In this document: positions 41,229 to 49,298 of the stretch, one piece after another | Layout of the letters: each line of letters begins with the position of its first letter | How positions within the stretch are numbered: the stretch's first letter is position 1 | Assembly: GCF_039534165.1 (NCBI RefSeq) | Contig: NZ_BAAAUX010000016.1 | Coordinates: 1 to 64,000 of the forward strand | Direction: 5' to 3' | DNA length: 64,000 nucleotides | Origin: Saccharopolyspora_D taberi | GTDB lineage: Bacteria; Actinomycetota; Actinomycetes; Mycobacteriales; Pseudonocardiaceae | Program-made: the position numbers and the translations under genes | Notes under the pieces: generated by a model | What the model saw: the letters and a program-made list of their open reading frames with translations, nothing else | The model's database searches: none | What the model was told of the DNA's origin: nothing

Positions 41229-41890
41229 CGGTCGGCCGCGATTCCGGCGTTGTGCGCGATGATCGCGGCCTGCACCCTGCTGTCGCAGTCCAGCTTGGTC
41301 ATCAGCCTGCTGACGTGTCCCTTGACCGTCGACTCCGCCGCGTTGAGCCGCTTGGCGATGGCCGCGTTGGACAGCCCGCCGCCGACCAGCGCGAGGATCT
41401 CCCGCTCGCGCGGGGTCAGCTCGGCGAGCCGGTCCAGGGCGGAGGTGGTGCGGGTGGGGGAGCCGCCCGCGAACCGGGCCAGCAGCCGCCGGGTCACCGA
41501 GGGTGAGAGCATCGCGTCGCCGTCGGCGATCACCCGGATCGCGTTGATCAGCTCCTCCGGCCGCGCGTCCTTGAGCAGGAAGCCCGACGCGCCCGCCTCG
41601 ATCGCGGCGTAGATGTTGGCGTCCAGGTCGAACATCGTCAGGATCAGGATCTTCGGCGCGTCCGGCTGCGCGGCGAGCTGCCGGGTCGCGGCCAGGCCGT
41701 CCATCTTCGGCATCTGGACGTCCATCACCACGACGTCCGGGGCGTGCCGCTGGACCGCCGCCAGCGCTTCGGCTCCGTTCTCGGCCTCCGCGACCACGGT
41801 GAGGTCGGCGGCGCTGTCGAGAATCCGGCGAAGGCCCGCCCGGAGCATGGTTTCGTCCTCGACCAGCAGTACCTGGATCACATCGGACAC
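41225..41890 (-). CDS. two-component response regulator, NarL/FixJ family
   Basis: A 221-residue regulator. The receiver domain shows the acidic pair in VLLVEDETMLR, the phospho-acceptor Asp in VVVMDVQMPKMDG and the switch/lysine region ILTMFDLDANIY and FLLKDARPEEL. The C-terminal LuxR-type HTH is at about 155-215 (LTPREREILALVGGGLSNAAIAKRLN, VKGHVSRLMTKL). GTG 41890 (MSDVIQVLLVEDE) is preferred over a TTG at 41920. It is translated together with the kinase, whose start overlaps its stop. Confidence 0.94.
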   Translation of the reverse strand: MSDVIQVLLVEDETMLRAGLRRILDSAADLTVVAEAENGAEALAAVQRHAPDVVVMDVQMPKMDGLAATRQLAAQPDAPKILILTMFDLDANIYAAIEAGASGFLLKDARPEELINAIRVIADGDAMLSPSVTRRLLARFAGGSPTRTTSALDRLAELTPREREILALVGGGLSNAAIAKRLNAAESTVKGHVSRLMTKLDCDSRVQAAIIAHNAGIAADR

Positions 41891-42011
41891 CGTACTTCGG
41901 CGACCCGCGAAGTTCGACAAGTTGTGTCCGGCGTCTGCCCGGACGGCACGCGGTTACGGTGCGGAAACAGCTGTGCGCCAGGAGTTTCGTTCGTCCACAA
42001 GGGACATTGGG

Positions 42012-42743
42012 TCAACGGCGGGCGAGCACCAGCATCCGGGGGCTGTCGGCGGTGAGCGCTTCGCCGTCCTCGCCGTGCCCGGTCACCTCGGTGAATCCGA
42101 CCGCCAGCAGCCAGTCGCGGATCTCGGGGAAGGTGAACATCCGGACGAAGAAGCGCATCCGGCGGACCCGGTCGCCCCGGACGACGATCCGCTCCACGAC
42201 GTTGCGGCTGGTCAGCGGATCCAGCCAGCGGCGGTCGATCATCAGGTCCCCGTCGGCCTCCTGGACCCCCGTCGGCTGGAAGTTGCGCAGGATGAACACG
42301 GGGTTGTTCAGCTCGATCAGCAGCCTGCCGCCGGGGCGCAGTGCCCGGAACGCCTCGTCGAGCACCCGGCGGTTGTCCGCGTCGTCGAAGTACCCGTAGG
42401 CGGTGAACCAGCTGACGACCGCGTCGAAGCGGCCGGTCCACGGCAGGGAGCGGATGTCGCCCTGGACGTAGTCGACGGTGACGCCGCGCTCCCGCGCGTC
42501 CTGCCGGGCGCGGTCGAGGAACAGCGGGGTGATGTCGATCCCGGTGGTGCGCATGCCCAGCGCGGCCAGCCGGTTGGCGATGCGGCCGTGGCCGCAGGCC
42601 AGGTCGAGCACGTCGGTCGCCGGGCCGAGCAGCCTGCTGATCAGCTCGCTCTCGGCGTCGCTGCGCTCCTCCAGCGCGGCCCCGGCGAAGTGCAGGTAGT
42701 CGGTGTCGAACAGCTCCTCGGTGTCGAACGGCGGGGTGGACAT
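42012..42743 (-). CDS. class I SAM-dependent methyltransferase
   Basis: A 243-residue methyltransferase with a Rossmann-type SAM domain. Motif I is VLDLACGHGRIANRLA (about residues 45-60); GIDITPLFLDRARQ gives the acidic ribose ligand, VQGDIRSLPW the adenine site and LRPGGRLLIELNNPVF motif post-III. No substrate-recognition domain is identifiable, so the acceptor is unknown. ATG 42743 has GGAGGTGCG immediately upstream. It is transcribed alone, 121 bases beyond the response regulator start, with opposite neighbours upstream. Confidence 0.88.
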   Translation of the reverse strand: MSTPPFDTEELFDTDYLHFAGAALEERSDAESELISRLLGPATDVLDLACGHGRIANRLAALGMRTTGIDITPLFLDRARQDARERGVTVDYVQGDIRSLPWTGRFDAVVSWFTAYGYFDDADNRRVLDEAFRALRPGGRLLIELNNPVFILRNFQPTGVQEADGDLMIDRRWLDPLTSRNVVERIVVRGDRVRRMRFFVRMFTFPEIRDWLLAVGFTEVTGHGEDGEALTADSPRMLVLARR

Positions 42744-42789
42744 CGCACCTCCAGCAAGCGAAGCGGGGACCGCCGCCAGGAATCTGGCC

Positions 42790-42821
42790 GCCCAAGAAGT
42801 CTGATTGCCCAAGAAGTCTGA
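42790..42821. repeat. 15-bp tandem direct repeat
   Basis: GCCCAAGAAGTCTGA occurs at 42790-42804 and again at 42807-42821, two bases apart. It lies between the methyltransferase start and the divergent gene at 42906, so it may be a binding site. No symmetry is evident. Confidence 0.5.
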
Positions 42822-42905
42822 AGGACCGGCCACGCGCTCGCAGCCGGTTTTCCGGCCGCCCGGAATCCGGTGGCCTGCGCAGACCGGACGGGTCACACTG
42901 CGCCG

Positions 42906-43511
42906 ATGAACGAACAGCGGCTTGTGCTCGGCGGTTACGCCGCGGCTCCGCGCGCCATCCGCAGGCAGTGGCAGGACGCGGCGACGCTGCCGCCCTGGCT
43001 GGTCACCGCCAGCGAATGCCTCACCGGCGCCGAGCACGGGTCCGGTGCGGCCTGGTACACCGACCGGGCCGAGGCGGCCGGACCCGGGACGACGGTGCTC
43101 GCGGTCGGCTTCGACGCCGAGGACGCGGCGGACCTGCTCCGGGAGGTCACCGGCGATCCGCTGCGGCTGCTGGCCGCGGGCACCGCCATGCCCGACGACG
43201 CGCGGCTGTGGGGTTTCGAGGTGGTCGGGGTGGAGGGGCGGCTGGCGAGCCTGCACTCCTGGCTGTGCCACGGCTACGAAGCCGAGGTCGCCTCCGAGCT
43301 GGGGATCCGCCCCAACACCTGCGGCCTGCTCGACACGCACGAGCAGGCGTCGCAGGTGGTGGAGTGGATGCTGGAACTGCCCGCCGAGCAGGCTCCCGCG
43401 CCGGTCTACTGGACCGTCGCGGCGCTGGCCGAGTGCGGTGCGGGCGGCTCCGGGGCGGCCGGGCCCGGGCCGGCTCAGCCGTCCAGGTCGCTCTCGTTGA
43501 AGCGGGCGTAG
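42906..43511 (+). CDS. hypothetical protein
   Basis: A 201-residue soluble protein I cannot assign. The middle part (RLWGFEVVGVEGRLASLHSWLCHGYEAEVASELGI) looks like a compact alpha/beta domain, and the final 25 residues (AGGSGAAGPGPAQPS) are low complexity. ATG 42906 (MNEQRLVLGG) is the likely start. The last 37 bases overlap the convergent sialidase gene, which is unusual and suggests the tail may be an extension without function. It is divergent from the methyltransferase. Confidence 0.65.
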   Translation: MNEQRLVLGGYAAAPRAIRRQWQDAATLPPWLVTASECLTGAEHGSGAAWYTDRAEAAGPGTTVLAVGFDAEDAADLLREVTGDPLRLLAAGTAMPDDARLWGFEVVGVEGRLASLHSWLCHGYEAEVASELGIRPNTCGLLDTHEQASQVVEWMLELPAEQAPAPVYWTVAALAECGAGGSGAAGPGPAQPSRSLSLKRA

Positions 43512-44725
43512 CGGATCGTCTCGTGCGCGTCCTCGGACTCCGGTGAGCCTGCCTCGTAGAGCAGGCCTGCCCAGCCGCCGCCGAGGTTGACCAGGTCGGA
43601 GTAGGCCGCCCAGGTCGCGTCGATGACGGTTCCGGTCTCCTGCCAGGTCCTGCCCTCGTCGGACGAGGTGCGGATGCGCATGGTGTGCCGCCGGTGGTCC
43701 ATGGCCGGGTCGGTGTTGTACGGCCCGGAGAACAGGATCAGGTTGTTCGGGTCACCGGCGGTCTTCGCGCGCAGCCGCACGACCGAGCCCTGCACGACCG
43801 GGCCCTTCAGCTCGGGGACGACGGTGAACTCCTGGCTGAAGCTGCCGCCGCCGTCGGTGCTGACGGCGTCCGCGCGGTTGTCGGTGGGGGTCTCGGTGCC
43901 GTTGTTGTCCTGGTTGCGGGCGGCGGCGTAGACGTGGCCGTCGACGGTCTCCAGCAGGTTCAGCTCCTGCGGGGTGATCTTCTTGCCGGTGCGGTCGTCG
44001 ACCGCGCCGAGCTGCCAGGTCGTGCCGCCGTCGTCGCTGTGGACCAGGCCCGCGCCCTTGCGGCCGTCGGCGCCGCCGAAGTTGATGCCCACCAGCATCC
44101 GGTTCTGGTGGTCGCCGGGCCGGGTCAGCTGGAGGCCGTGCCCGGGACCGGTGGCGTACCAGGTGCTCCAGTCGTCCTTCTTCAGCTGCGGCTGCTCCTT
44201 CGGAGCGGTCCAGCTCTTGCCGAGCGGGTCCTCGCTGTGCTGGAGGTAGGGCGTGCGGGTGCACTTCGAGCCGCCGCCGTTGCAGTCCGCACCGGGGTTG
44301 TGGGTGGTCAGCAGGCTGATCCGGCCGGACCCGGCGTCCACCACCGGCACCGGATTGCCGCGGGTGTCCCCGGCCCCGTCGCTGACCAGCTCGATGTCGC
44401 CCCACGTCCGGCCGTCGTCGGTGGACCGCTTGAGGACGACGTCGATGTCACCGGTGTCGTCGCAGTTGTTGTTGCGGCCCTCGGCGAAGGCCAGCAGGGT
44501 GCTGCGGTCCTGGGTGCGCACGACGGCGGGGATGCGGAAGCAGTTGTAGCCGCCCTCGCCCTTGCGGAAGATCTCCGTTCCGGCGATGGCCGCGCCACCG
44601 CCCTGCGCCATCAGCGGTTTCGCGGTCGGCGCGGGCGTTCCGGGTTCCGGAGCGCCCGCGCAGGCGGTGACCGCGACGGCGGCGGCCACCAGCGGCAGGA
44701 GCGCTTTCGCGCGGCGGAGGTTCAT
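43475..44725 (-). CDS. exo-alpha-sialidase lipoprotein (GH33)
   Basis: A 416-residue exported sialidase that would release terminal sialic acids. The N-terminus (LRRAKALLPLVAAAVAVTAC) is a lipoprotein signal with Cys22 as lipid anchor. The catalytic-arginine motif FRIP is at 63-66 (NCFRIPAVV), the aspartate region is GRNNNCDDTGDIDVVLKRS, and four Asp boxes are seen: STDDGRTW, SDDGGTTW, STDGGGSF and SSDEGRTW. The catalytic Tyr/Glu pair probably lies in the AGLLYEAGSPE region. ATG 44725 has AAGGA upstream. It sits inside the alpha-glucan cluster but has no sialic-acid importer or lyase beside it. Confidence 0.9.
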   Translation of the reverse strand: MNLRRAKALLPLVAAAVAVTACAGAPEPGTPAPTAKPLMAQGGGAAIAGTEIFRKGEGGYNCFRIPAVVRTQDRSTLLAFAEGRNNNCDDTGDIDVVLKRSTDDGRTWGDIELVSDGAGDTRGNPVPVVDAGSGRISLLTTHNPGADCNGGGSKCTRTPYLQHSEDPLGKSWTAPKEQPQLKKDDWSTWYATGPGHGLQLTRPGDHQNRMLVGINFGGADGRKGAGLVHSDDGGTTWQLGAVDDRTGKKITPQELNLLETVDGHVYAAARNQDNNGTETPTDNRADAVSTDGGGSFSQEFTVVPELKGPVVQGSVVRLRAKTAGDPNNLILFSGPYNTDPAMDHRRHTMRIRTSSDEGRTWQETGTVIDATWAAYSDLVNLGGGWAGLLYEAGSPESEDAHETIRYARFNESDLDG

Positions 44726-44842
44726 GGCGGTCCTTCCCGCCAGGCACTCCGATGCACCTGGCAGCGGCGGAAGCTACAAGATCAATACCATCCTGCCATC
44801 AGGGTTGGAAAAGAACCGCCGAATGAACAAATCCGAAAATAA

Positions 44843-44887
44843 CGGCCGCTGGGGTGGCAGTCCCTCGGGAATCGCCACCCCAGCGGC
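44843..44887 (-). terminator. ABC importer operon terminator
   Basis: A perfect 15-bp stem (44843-44857 with 44873-44887) is followed on the minus strand by a T-rich stretch (TTATTTT). It lies 26 bases beyond the permease stop and before the sialidase gene. Confidence 0.85.
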
Positions 44888-44913
44888 CGGGAGAAGTCGC
44901 GCCAGCCGCCTGC

Positions 44914-45810
44914 TCAGCCCTTGACGCTGCCCGCGGACAGGCCGCTGACCAGGAACCGCTGCACGAGGTAGAAGACGATCACCGCGGGCACGGCCACGAG
45001 CACGGACGCCGCCGCGAGATGTCCCCACTCCGTCCGGTTCTGCTGCACGAACACCTGGAGCCCCACGGCCAGCGTCTTGCTCCGGTCGTCGGCCGACAGC
45101 AGCGCCGAGGCGAACGCGACCTCGCCCCACGCGACGATGAACGAGTAGAACGCCGTCACCGCCAGCCCGGGCCTGGCCAGCGGCAGCACCAGCCGCCAGA
45201 ACACGCCGAACGGCGAGAGCCCGTCGACCCGGCCCGCCTCGTCGATCTCGGCCGGGATGCTGTCGAAGTAGCCCTTGAGCATGTAGGTGCAGAACGGGAT
45301 CGCGGTGCTGCAGTACACCAGCACCAGCCCGAGCACGCTGCCCTGCAGCCCCAGGGTGAGCAGGATGTTGTAGAGCGGCACGATCAGCACCGCGAACGGG
45401 AACATCTGCACCACCAGGAACGACAGCAGCAGCCAGTGCCTGCCGGGGAAGCGGAACCGGCTCGCGGCGTAGGCGGCGGTCGCGGCCAGCAGCACGCCCA
45501 GCACCGTGGTCAGCGCGGCGATGAGCACCGAGTTGCCGAACCAGCTCAGGAACGCGCCCTTGGTCCCGGACAGCACGTCGACGTAGTTGTCCACACTGGA
45601 CTCGTTGAACAGCGTCGGGGTGGCCTCGACCGCCTTGGAGTCGGGTTTGAACGACACCACGACCACCCAGAACACCGGGAACACCGCGATCAGCGACGCG
45701 ATCGCCAGCGCCGCGTGCAAGCCGGCGCTGGCCGCGGCGGAACGCCGGGTCCGGCTCGCGGGGCGTCTCGCGGCCGGGGCCGCGCGCAGCGAAGCCGCAT
45801 CGATGGACAT
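44914..45810 (-). CDS. sugar ABC transporter permease, MalG-type
   Basis: A 298-residue inner membrane permease with about six helices, beginning after a basic N-terminus (RRPASRTRRSAA). The conserved EAA loop that contacts the ATPase is IDEAGRVDGLSPFGVFWRLVLPL near residue 195. The C-terminal SGLSAGSVKG is diagnostic of MalG-type maltose/oligosaccharide permeases. ATG 45810 abuts the stop of the MalF-type gene. It forms an operon with the partner permease and binding protein; no ATP-binding subunit is encoded. Confidence 0.95.
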   Translation of the reverse strand: MSIDAASLRAAPAARRPASRTRRSAAASAGLHAALAIASLIAVFPVFWVVVVSFKPDSKAVEATPTLFNESSVDNYVDVLSGTKGAFLSWFGNSVLIAALTTVLGVLLAATAAYAASRFRFPGRHWLLLSFLVVQMFPFAVLIVPLYNILLTLGLQGSVLGLVLVYCSTAIPFCTYMLKGYFDSIPAEIDEAGRVDGLSPFGVFWRLVLPLARPGLAVTAFYSFIVAWGEVAFASALLSADDRSKTLAVGLQVFVQQNRTEWGHLAAASVLVAVPAVIVFYLVQRFLVSGLSAGSVKG

Positions 45811-46728
45811 CTACAGCACCTCTCCCTGCCTGCGCATCGCGCGGCGGTAGCCGGTGGCGAACACCAGGAGGACGGACAGGATCAGCACGCCGTAGGTCGA
45901 CGCGACGGCGAAGTCCCGGGTGGCACCGGAGAAGAACCGCTCGAAGGCGTAGGTGACCAGGATCCGCGTGTGCGGGTTGTTCCCGGTCATCAGGTAGATC
46001 ACCGGGAACATGTTGAAGGTCCAGATCACGCCGAGCAGCACCACCGTCGACGACACCGTCCGCAGCCCCGGCAGGGTCACGTGCACGAACCGCTGCCACG
46101 GCGTCGCGCCGTCCATCTCGGCGGCTTCGTAGAGGTCGGAGGGGATCGACTGCAGACCGCCGAGCAGGGCGACCATCATGAACGGCACGCCCAGCCACAC
46201 GTTGACGACCACGACCGACACCAGCGCCAGGCCCGACTGCCCGAGCCAGACCTGGCCGGGCAGCCCGACCGCCTCCAGCGCCCAGTTGATCAGCCCGTAC
46301 TCGGAGTTGAACAGGTACTTCCAGGCGAACGCGCTGATGAACACCGGCACCGCCCACGGCAGGATCAGCAGCACCCGGTACAGCCCGCGCAGCCGCATGT
46401 TCCGGTTGAGCAGCACCGCCAGCCCCAGGCCGATGGTGTAGTGGAAGAACACGCACGCGAACGTCCAGATCAGCGTGCGCACCAGCGTCGCCCAGAACGA
46501 GCCGAACGACGGATCTCCCGAGAGCACGTTGAAGTAGTTCTCCAGCCCGGTGAACTCGTAGCGCGCGGGCCGGTCCAGCACCGGGTTGGCGATGTTGGTG
46601 TCGTTGATGTCGGTGAGGCTGAAGTACAGGCCCTGCACGAGCGGCAGGACCACCAGCACGCCGAGCACGACCAGGACCGGCAGGACCATGGCGTAGGCGA
46701 ACCAGTGCCGCCGGAGGATGGTGGTCAT
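45811..46728 (-). CDS. sugar ABC transporter permease, MalF-type
   Basis: A 305-residue permease with about six transmembrane helices, opening with WFAYAMVLPVLVVLGVLVVLPLVQGLYFSL. The EAA loop is DLYEAAEMDGATPWQRFVHVTLP at about residues 200-222. It pairs with the MalG-type permease to form the translocation pore. ATG 46728 lies nine bases after the binding-protein stop. The importer probably brings in maltose or maltodextrins released by the amylase; that substrate is inferred from the shared operator and neighbouring GH13 enzymes. Confidence 0.95.
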   Translation of the reverse strand: MTTILRRHWFAYAMVLPVLVVLGVLVVLPLVQGLYFSLTDINDTNIANPVLDRPARYEFTGLENYFNVLSGDPSFGSFWATLVRTLIWTFACVFFHYTIGLGLAVLLNRNMRLRGLYRVLLILPWAVPVFISAFAWKYLFNSEYGLINWALEAVGLPGQVWLGQSGLALVSVVVVNVWLGVPFMMVALLGGLQSIPSDLYEAAEMDGATPWQRFVHVTLPGLRTVSSTVVLLGVIWTFNMFPVIYLMTGNNPHTRILVTYAFERFFSGATRDFAVASTYGVLILSVLLVFATGYRRAMRRQGEVL

Positions 46729-46737
46729 CGGGTCACC

Positions 46738-47976
46738 TCAGCGCTGGGTGTAGTCGGTGACGACGGTGTCCTTGTAGAGCTTGGCGGTCTCGTCGAGCGC
46801 GGCCTTGGTTTCCTTGCGCCCGGCCAGGATGTCGGCGTACGCGGTCTGGAGCGGGTCGAGGAGCTCGGCGCCCTCGGGGATCCACGCGCGGCTGTGCGCA
46901 CCGTCGACCAGCGGCTTGAACGCCGACACCATCCGGTTGGCGGTGACCGCGGGGGAGTCGTAGGCCGAGCGGCGGGTGGGCAGCAGGCCCAGCTTCTCCG
47001 CGATCGCGGCCTGGTTCTGCGCGCTGCTCATGCACTGCACGAACTTCACCGAGGCGTCGGTGGCGTCGCTGCCCTGGCGGATGACGTAGTCGTGGCCGCC
47101 GACCGGGGACGGCGTCGCCGAGCCGGGAACCGGTGCGATGCCGAGGTTCGAGGGGTCGGCGAACTCCTCGGACTCCAGGTACTCGGCCGCCGCCCACGGT
47201 CCGTCGACGACCATCGCCACCTCGCCGGAGGTGAACGCGGTCTTCATGTTGCTGTAGGAGTTCGTCTGGTCCAGGGCGGTGCGGGCGGCTCCGGCGTCGA
47301 GCAGGTCCTTCGCGGTCTGGAGACCGCGCACGCTCTCCGGGGTGTTGATGTCGATCGTCTTGCCCGCGGGGTTCACCAGGTCGCCGCCGTGGGTGTAGAG
47401 GAACGGCAGCGCGTAGTACTCGTCGTTGTTGATGAAGAACGCGTTCTGGCCGCCGAGCCTGGGCGCCGCGGCGCGCAGCTCCTCCCAGGACTTCGGCGGC
47501 GCGACACCGGCTTCGTCGAGCTTGCGCTTGTTGTAGAACAGCGCGAGCGCGTCGGTCACCTGCGGGACCGCGTAGGTTTTGCCCTCGTGACGGGTCGATT
47601 CCAGCGGCTGGGCCAGGAAGTCGCCGGTGTCGGCGGCCAGCGGGGTGCCGGAGAGGTCCTGGACGAGCCCGGCCTGCGCGAGCTGCGCGACCCAGCCGAC
47701 GTCGGCGCGCAGCACGTCCGGTCCCTGGCCGCCCTGCGCGGCGGTCTTGTAGTTGTTCAGGGCCTGGTCGAACGACACCGTCTCGACCGCGACCTCGTAG
47801 CCGCCGGTCCGCCCGCACTCCTGGGCGATCCCGGCGAACACCGAGCTCTCCGAGGGGTTGCTGGTGTCCCAGTAGACGACCCGGTTGGCGTTCGCCGAAC
47901 CGGATCCGCAGCCGCTGAGCGCGAGCGTGCTGACCAGGCCCAGGACGGCAGCGGTGACGGTGGCCTTGGCTCTCAT
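46738..47976 (-). CDS. extracellular sugar-binding lipoprotein of ABC importer
   Basis: A 412-residue type 1 solute-binding protein that delivers sugar to the permeases. The lipoprotein signal ends in LALSGC (Cys23), giving a membrane-anchored protein. RADVGWVAQLAQAGLV, YAVPQVTDALALFYNKRKLDEAG and AMVVDGPWAAAEY are typical of maltose/oligosaccharide binders. ATG 47976 has GAGGAGGG upstream; a long upstream extension of the frame runs through the promoter. It is the first gene of the importer operon, with the LacI operator overlapping its 5' leader. Confidence 0.95.
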   Translation of the reverse strand: MRAKATVTAAVLGLVSTLALSGCGSGSANANRVVYWDTSNPSESSVFAGIAQECGRTGGYEVAVETVSFDQALNNYKTAAQGGQGPDVLRADVGWVAQLAQAGLVQDLSGTPLAADTGDFLAQPLESTRHEGKTYAVPQVTDALALFYNKRKLDEAGVAPPKSWEELRAAAPRLGGQNAFFINNDEYYALPFLYTHGGDLVNPAGKTIDINTPESVRGLQTAKDLLDAGAARTALDQTNSYSNMKTAFTSGEVAMVVDGPWAAAEYLESEEFADPSNLGIAPVPGSATPSPVGGHDYVIRQGSDATDASVKFVQCMSSAQNQAAIAEKLGLLPTRRSAYDSPAVTANRMVSAFKPLVDGAHSRAWIPEGAELLDPLQTAYADILAGRKETKAALDETAKLYKDTVVTDYTQR

Positions 47977-47996
47977 GGGCAGTGCCCTCCTCGGTG

Positions 47997-48012
47997 TTGC
48001 AAAAATTTGCGA
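47997..48012 (-). promoter_or_regulatory. predicted LacI-family operator of the ABC importer operon
   Basis: TTGCAAA-AA-TTTGCGA has a seven-base dyad with one arm mismatch and matches the site upstream of the amylase (37891-37906) at 14 of 16 positions, plus further flanking identity. It lies between the predicted promoter and the ribosome site, where a bound repressor would block elongation. Confidence 0.75.
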
Positions 48013-48028
48013 ATACCTGGCCGTAGAT

Positions 48029-48056
48029 TGCATACCCAGAACGCCAAGTGAGTCAA
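48029..48056 (-). promoter_or_regulatory. predicted promoter of the ABC importer operon
   Basis: On the minus strand TTGACT (48056-48051) is followed after 16 bases by TATGCA (48034-48029), in the same style as the amylase promoter. The -10 match is weak, so the exact boxes are uncertain. Confidence 0.4.
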
Positions 48057-48167
48057 GGTTTTCTTGGTGTTCACGAGAGCCGGGCGAACTGGTTTCCGGG
48101 TCAACAATTGCAAAACATTTCGTGACGGTGCAAGATTGCGGCGTCACCTGGAGAAGGAGCTGGAGCA

Positions 48168-49208
48168 GTGGCGGGTCTGTCCGATATCGCCAAAGCGGCC
48201 GGGGTGAGCGTCTCGACGGTCAGCCGGGTGCTCAACCGCCGGGCGGGCATCAAGGAGGACACCAGGCAGCGGGTGCTCGCGGTGCTCAACGAGATGCCGC
48301 ACACCGCGCGCGGCCTCGGCGCGCTGCGGCGCACCGGCGTGCTCGGCCTGCTCGTGCCGGAGCTGACCAACCCGGTGTTCCCGGCCTTCGCCGAGGCGCT
48401 GGAGGGCCGCGCCTCCGCGGCGGGTTACGCCTCGCTGCTGTGCAACACCAGGGTGGCGATGAGCGAGGAGGACTACGTCCGGATGCTCATCGCCCGCGGC
48501 GTCGAGGGCATGATCTTCGTGTCGCCGGAGATCGCCAACACCGAGGACGCGGCGGCGGGCGGCAGCCGGATCAGCCGCAGCTACTACGAGAAGCTGCTGG
48601 CCGACGGGGTGCGGATGGTCTTCGTCAACGGCGGTGCGCCGACCCTGGACGTGCCGGACGTGGCCGTCGACGAACACCTCGCCGGCTACACCGCCACCCG
48701 GCACCTGCTCGACCTCGGGCACCGCCGGATCGGGTTCGTCAGCGGGCCGGCCCGGTCGGTCCCCTCGCGGCTCAAGCGCGCGGGCTGGGAGGCGGCGCTG
48801 GAGGAGGCCGGCGTCGCCGCCGATCCGGAGCTGGTCGCGCACGCGCCGTTCGGCGCCGAGGGCGGTGCCGAGGCGATGGGCGCGCTGCTCGACGCCGCGC
48901 GGCCGACCGCGGTGATGTGCTCGTCGGACGTCATGGCGCTGGGCGCGATGCGCGAGGCGAAGCGGCGCGGCCTGTCCACCCCGGAGGACATCTCGGTGGT
49001 CGGCTTCGACGACATCCCGCTGGCCGCCTACTGCCAGCCCGCGCTGACCACGCTGGCGCAGCCGATCGAGGAGATGGCCGCGGCGGCGGTCGACGAGCTG
49101 TCCCGGCGGCTCGACCCGGACCAGCCCGGCCGCGCCACGACCAGCTTCAGCCGGATGTTCCGGCCGAACCTCGTGGTTCGCGAGTCCACCGCGCCACCAC
49201 GCGACTGA
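48168..49208 (+). CDS. LacI family transcriptional regulator
   Basis: A 346-residue repressor. The helix-turn-helix and hinge helix (residues 1-55) read LSDIAKAAGVSVSTVSRVLNRR and IKEDTRQRVLAVLNE. The periplasmic-binding-protein-like sugar domain follows, with TGVLGLLVPELTNPVFPAF, HRRIGFVSGPARSVPSRLKRAGW and VVGFDDIPLAAYCQPALTT. It resembles MalR-type regulators. It is divergent from the importer operon and is the best candidate to bind both TTGCAAA-N2-TTTGCGA sites; autoregulation is possible through a weaker similar site near 48108. GTG 48168 has GGAGCTGGAGCA before it. Confidence 0.94.
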   Translation: MAGLSDIAKAAGVSVSTVSRVLNRRAGIKEDTRQRVLAVLNEMPHTARGLGALRRTGVLGLLVPELTNPVFPAFAEALEGRASAAGYASLLCNTRVAMSEEDYVRMLIARGVEGMIFVSPEIANTEDAAAGGSRISRSYYEKLLADGVRMVFVNGGAPTLDVPDVAVDEHLAGYTATRHLLDLGHRRIGFVSGPARSVPSRLKRAGWEAALEEAGVAADPELVAHAPFGAEGGAEAMGALLDAARPTAVMCSSDVMALGAMREAKRRGLSTPEDISVVGFDDIPLAAYCQPALTTLAQPIEEMAAAAVDELSRRLDPDQPGRATTSFSRMFRPNLVVRESTAPPRD

Positions 49209-49223
49209 AACGCGCTCGTGGGT

Positions 49224-49249
49224 GGTGTTGCCCGCTTCGGGGCAACGCC
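49224..49249 (+). terminator. hairpin between LacI and glucosidase genes
   Basis: A ten-pair stem with one G-T wobble (49224-49233 with 49240-49249) and a GCTTCG loop follows the LacI stop. No T run follows, so it may attenuate rather than end transcription into the downstream glucosidase gene. Confidence 0.55.
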
Positions 49250-49298
49250 GCGCACGACCCTGCCCCGGAAACGGAACCGACTAGGGAAGGGGTGCCCG

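Noticed and set aside
48108..48125. Third LacI operator near the regulator's own start
   Set aside because: TTGCAAA is present but the second arm (ATTTCGT) matches poorly. It may be a weak site, but the sequence alone does not support listing it as a feature.
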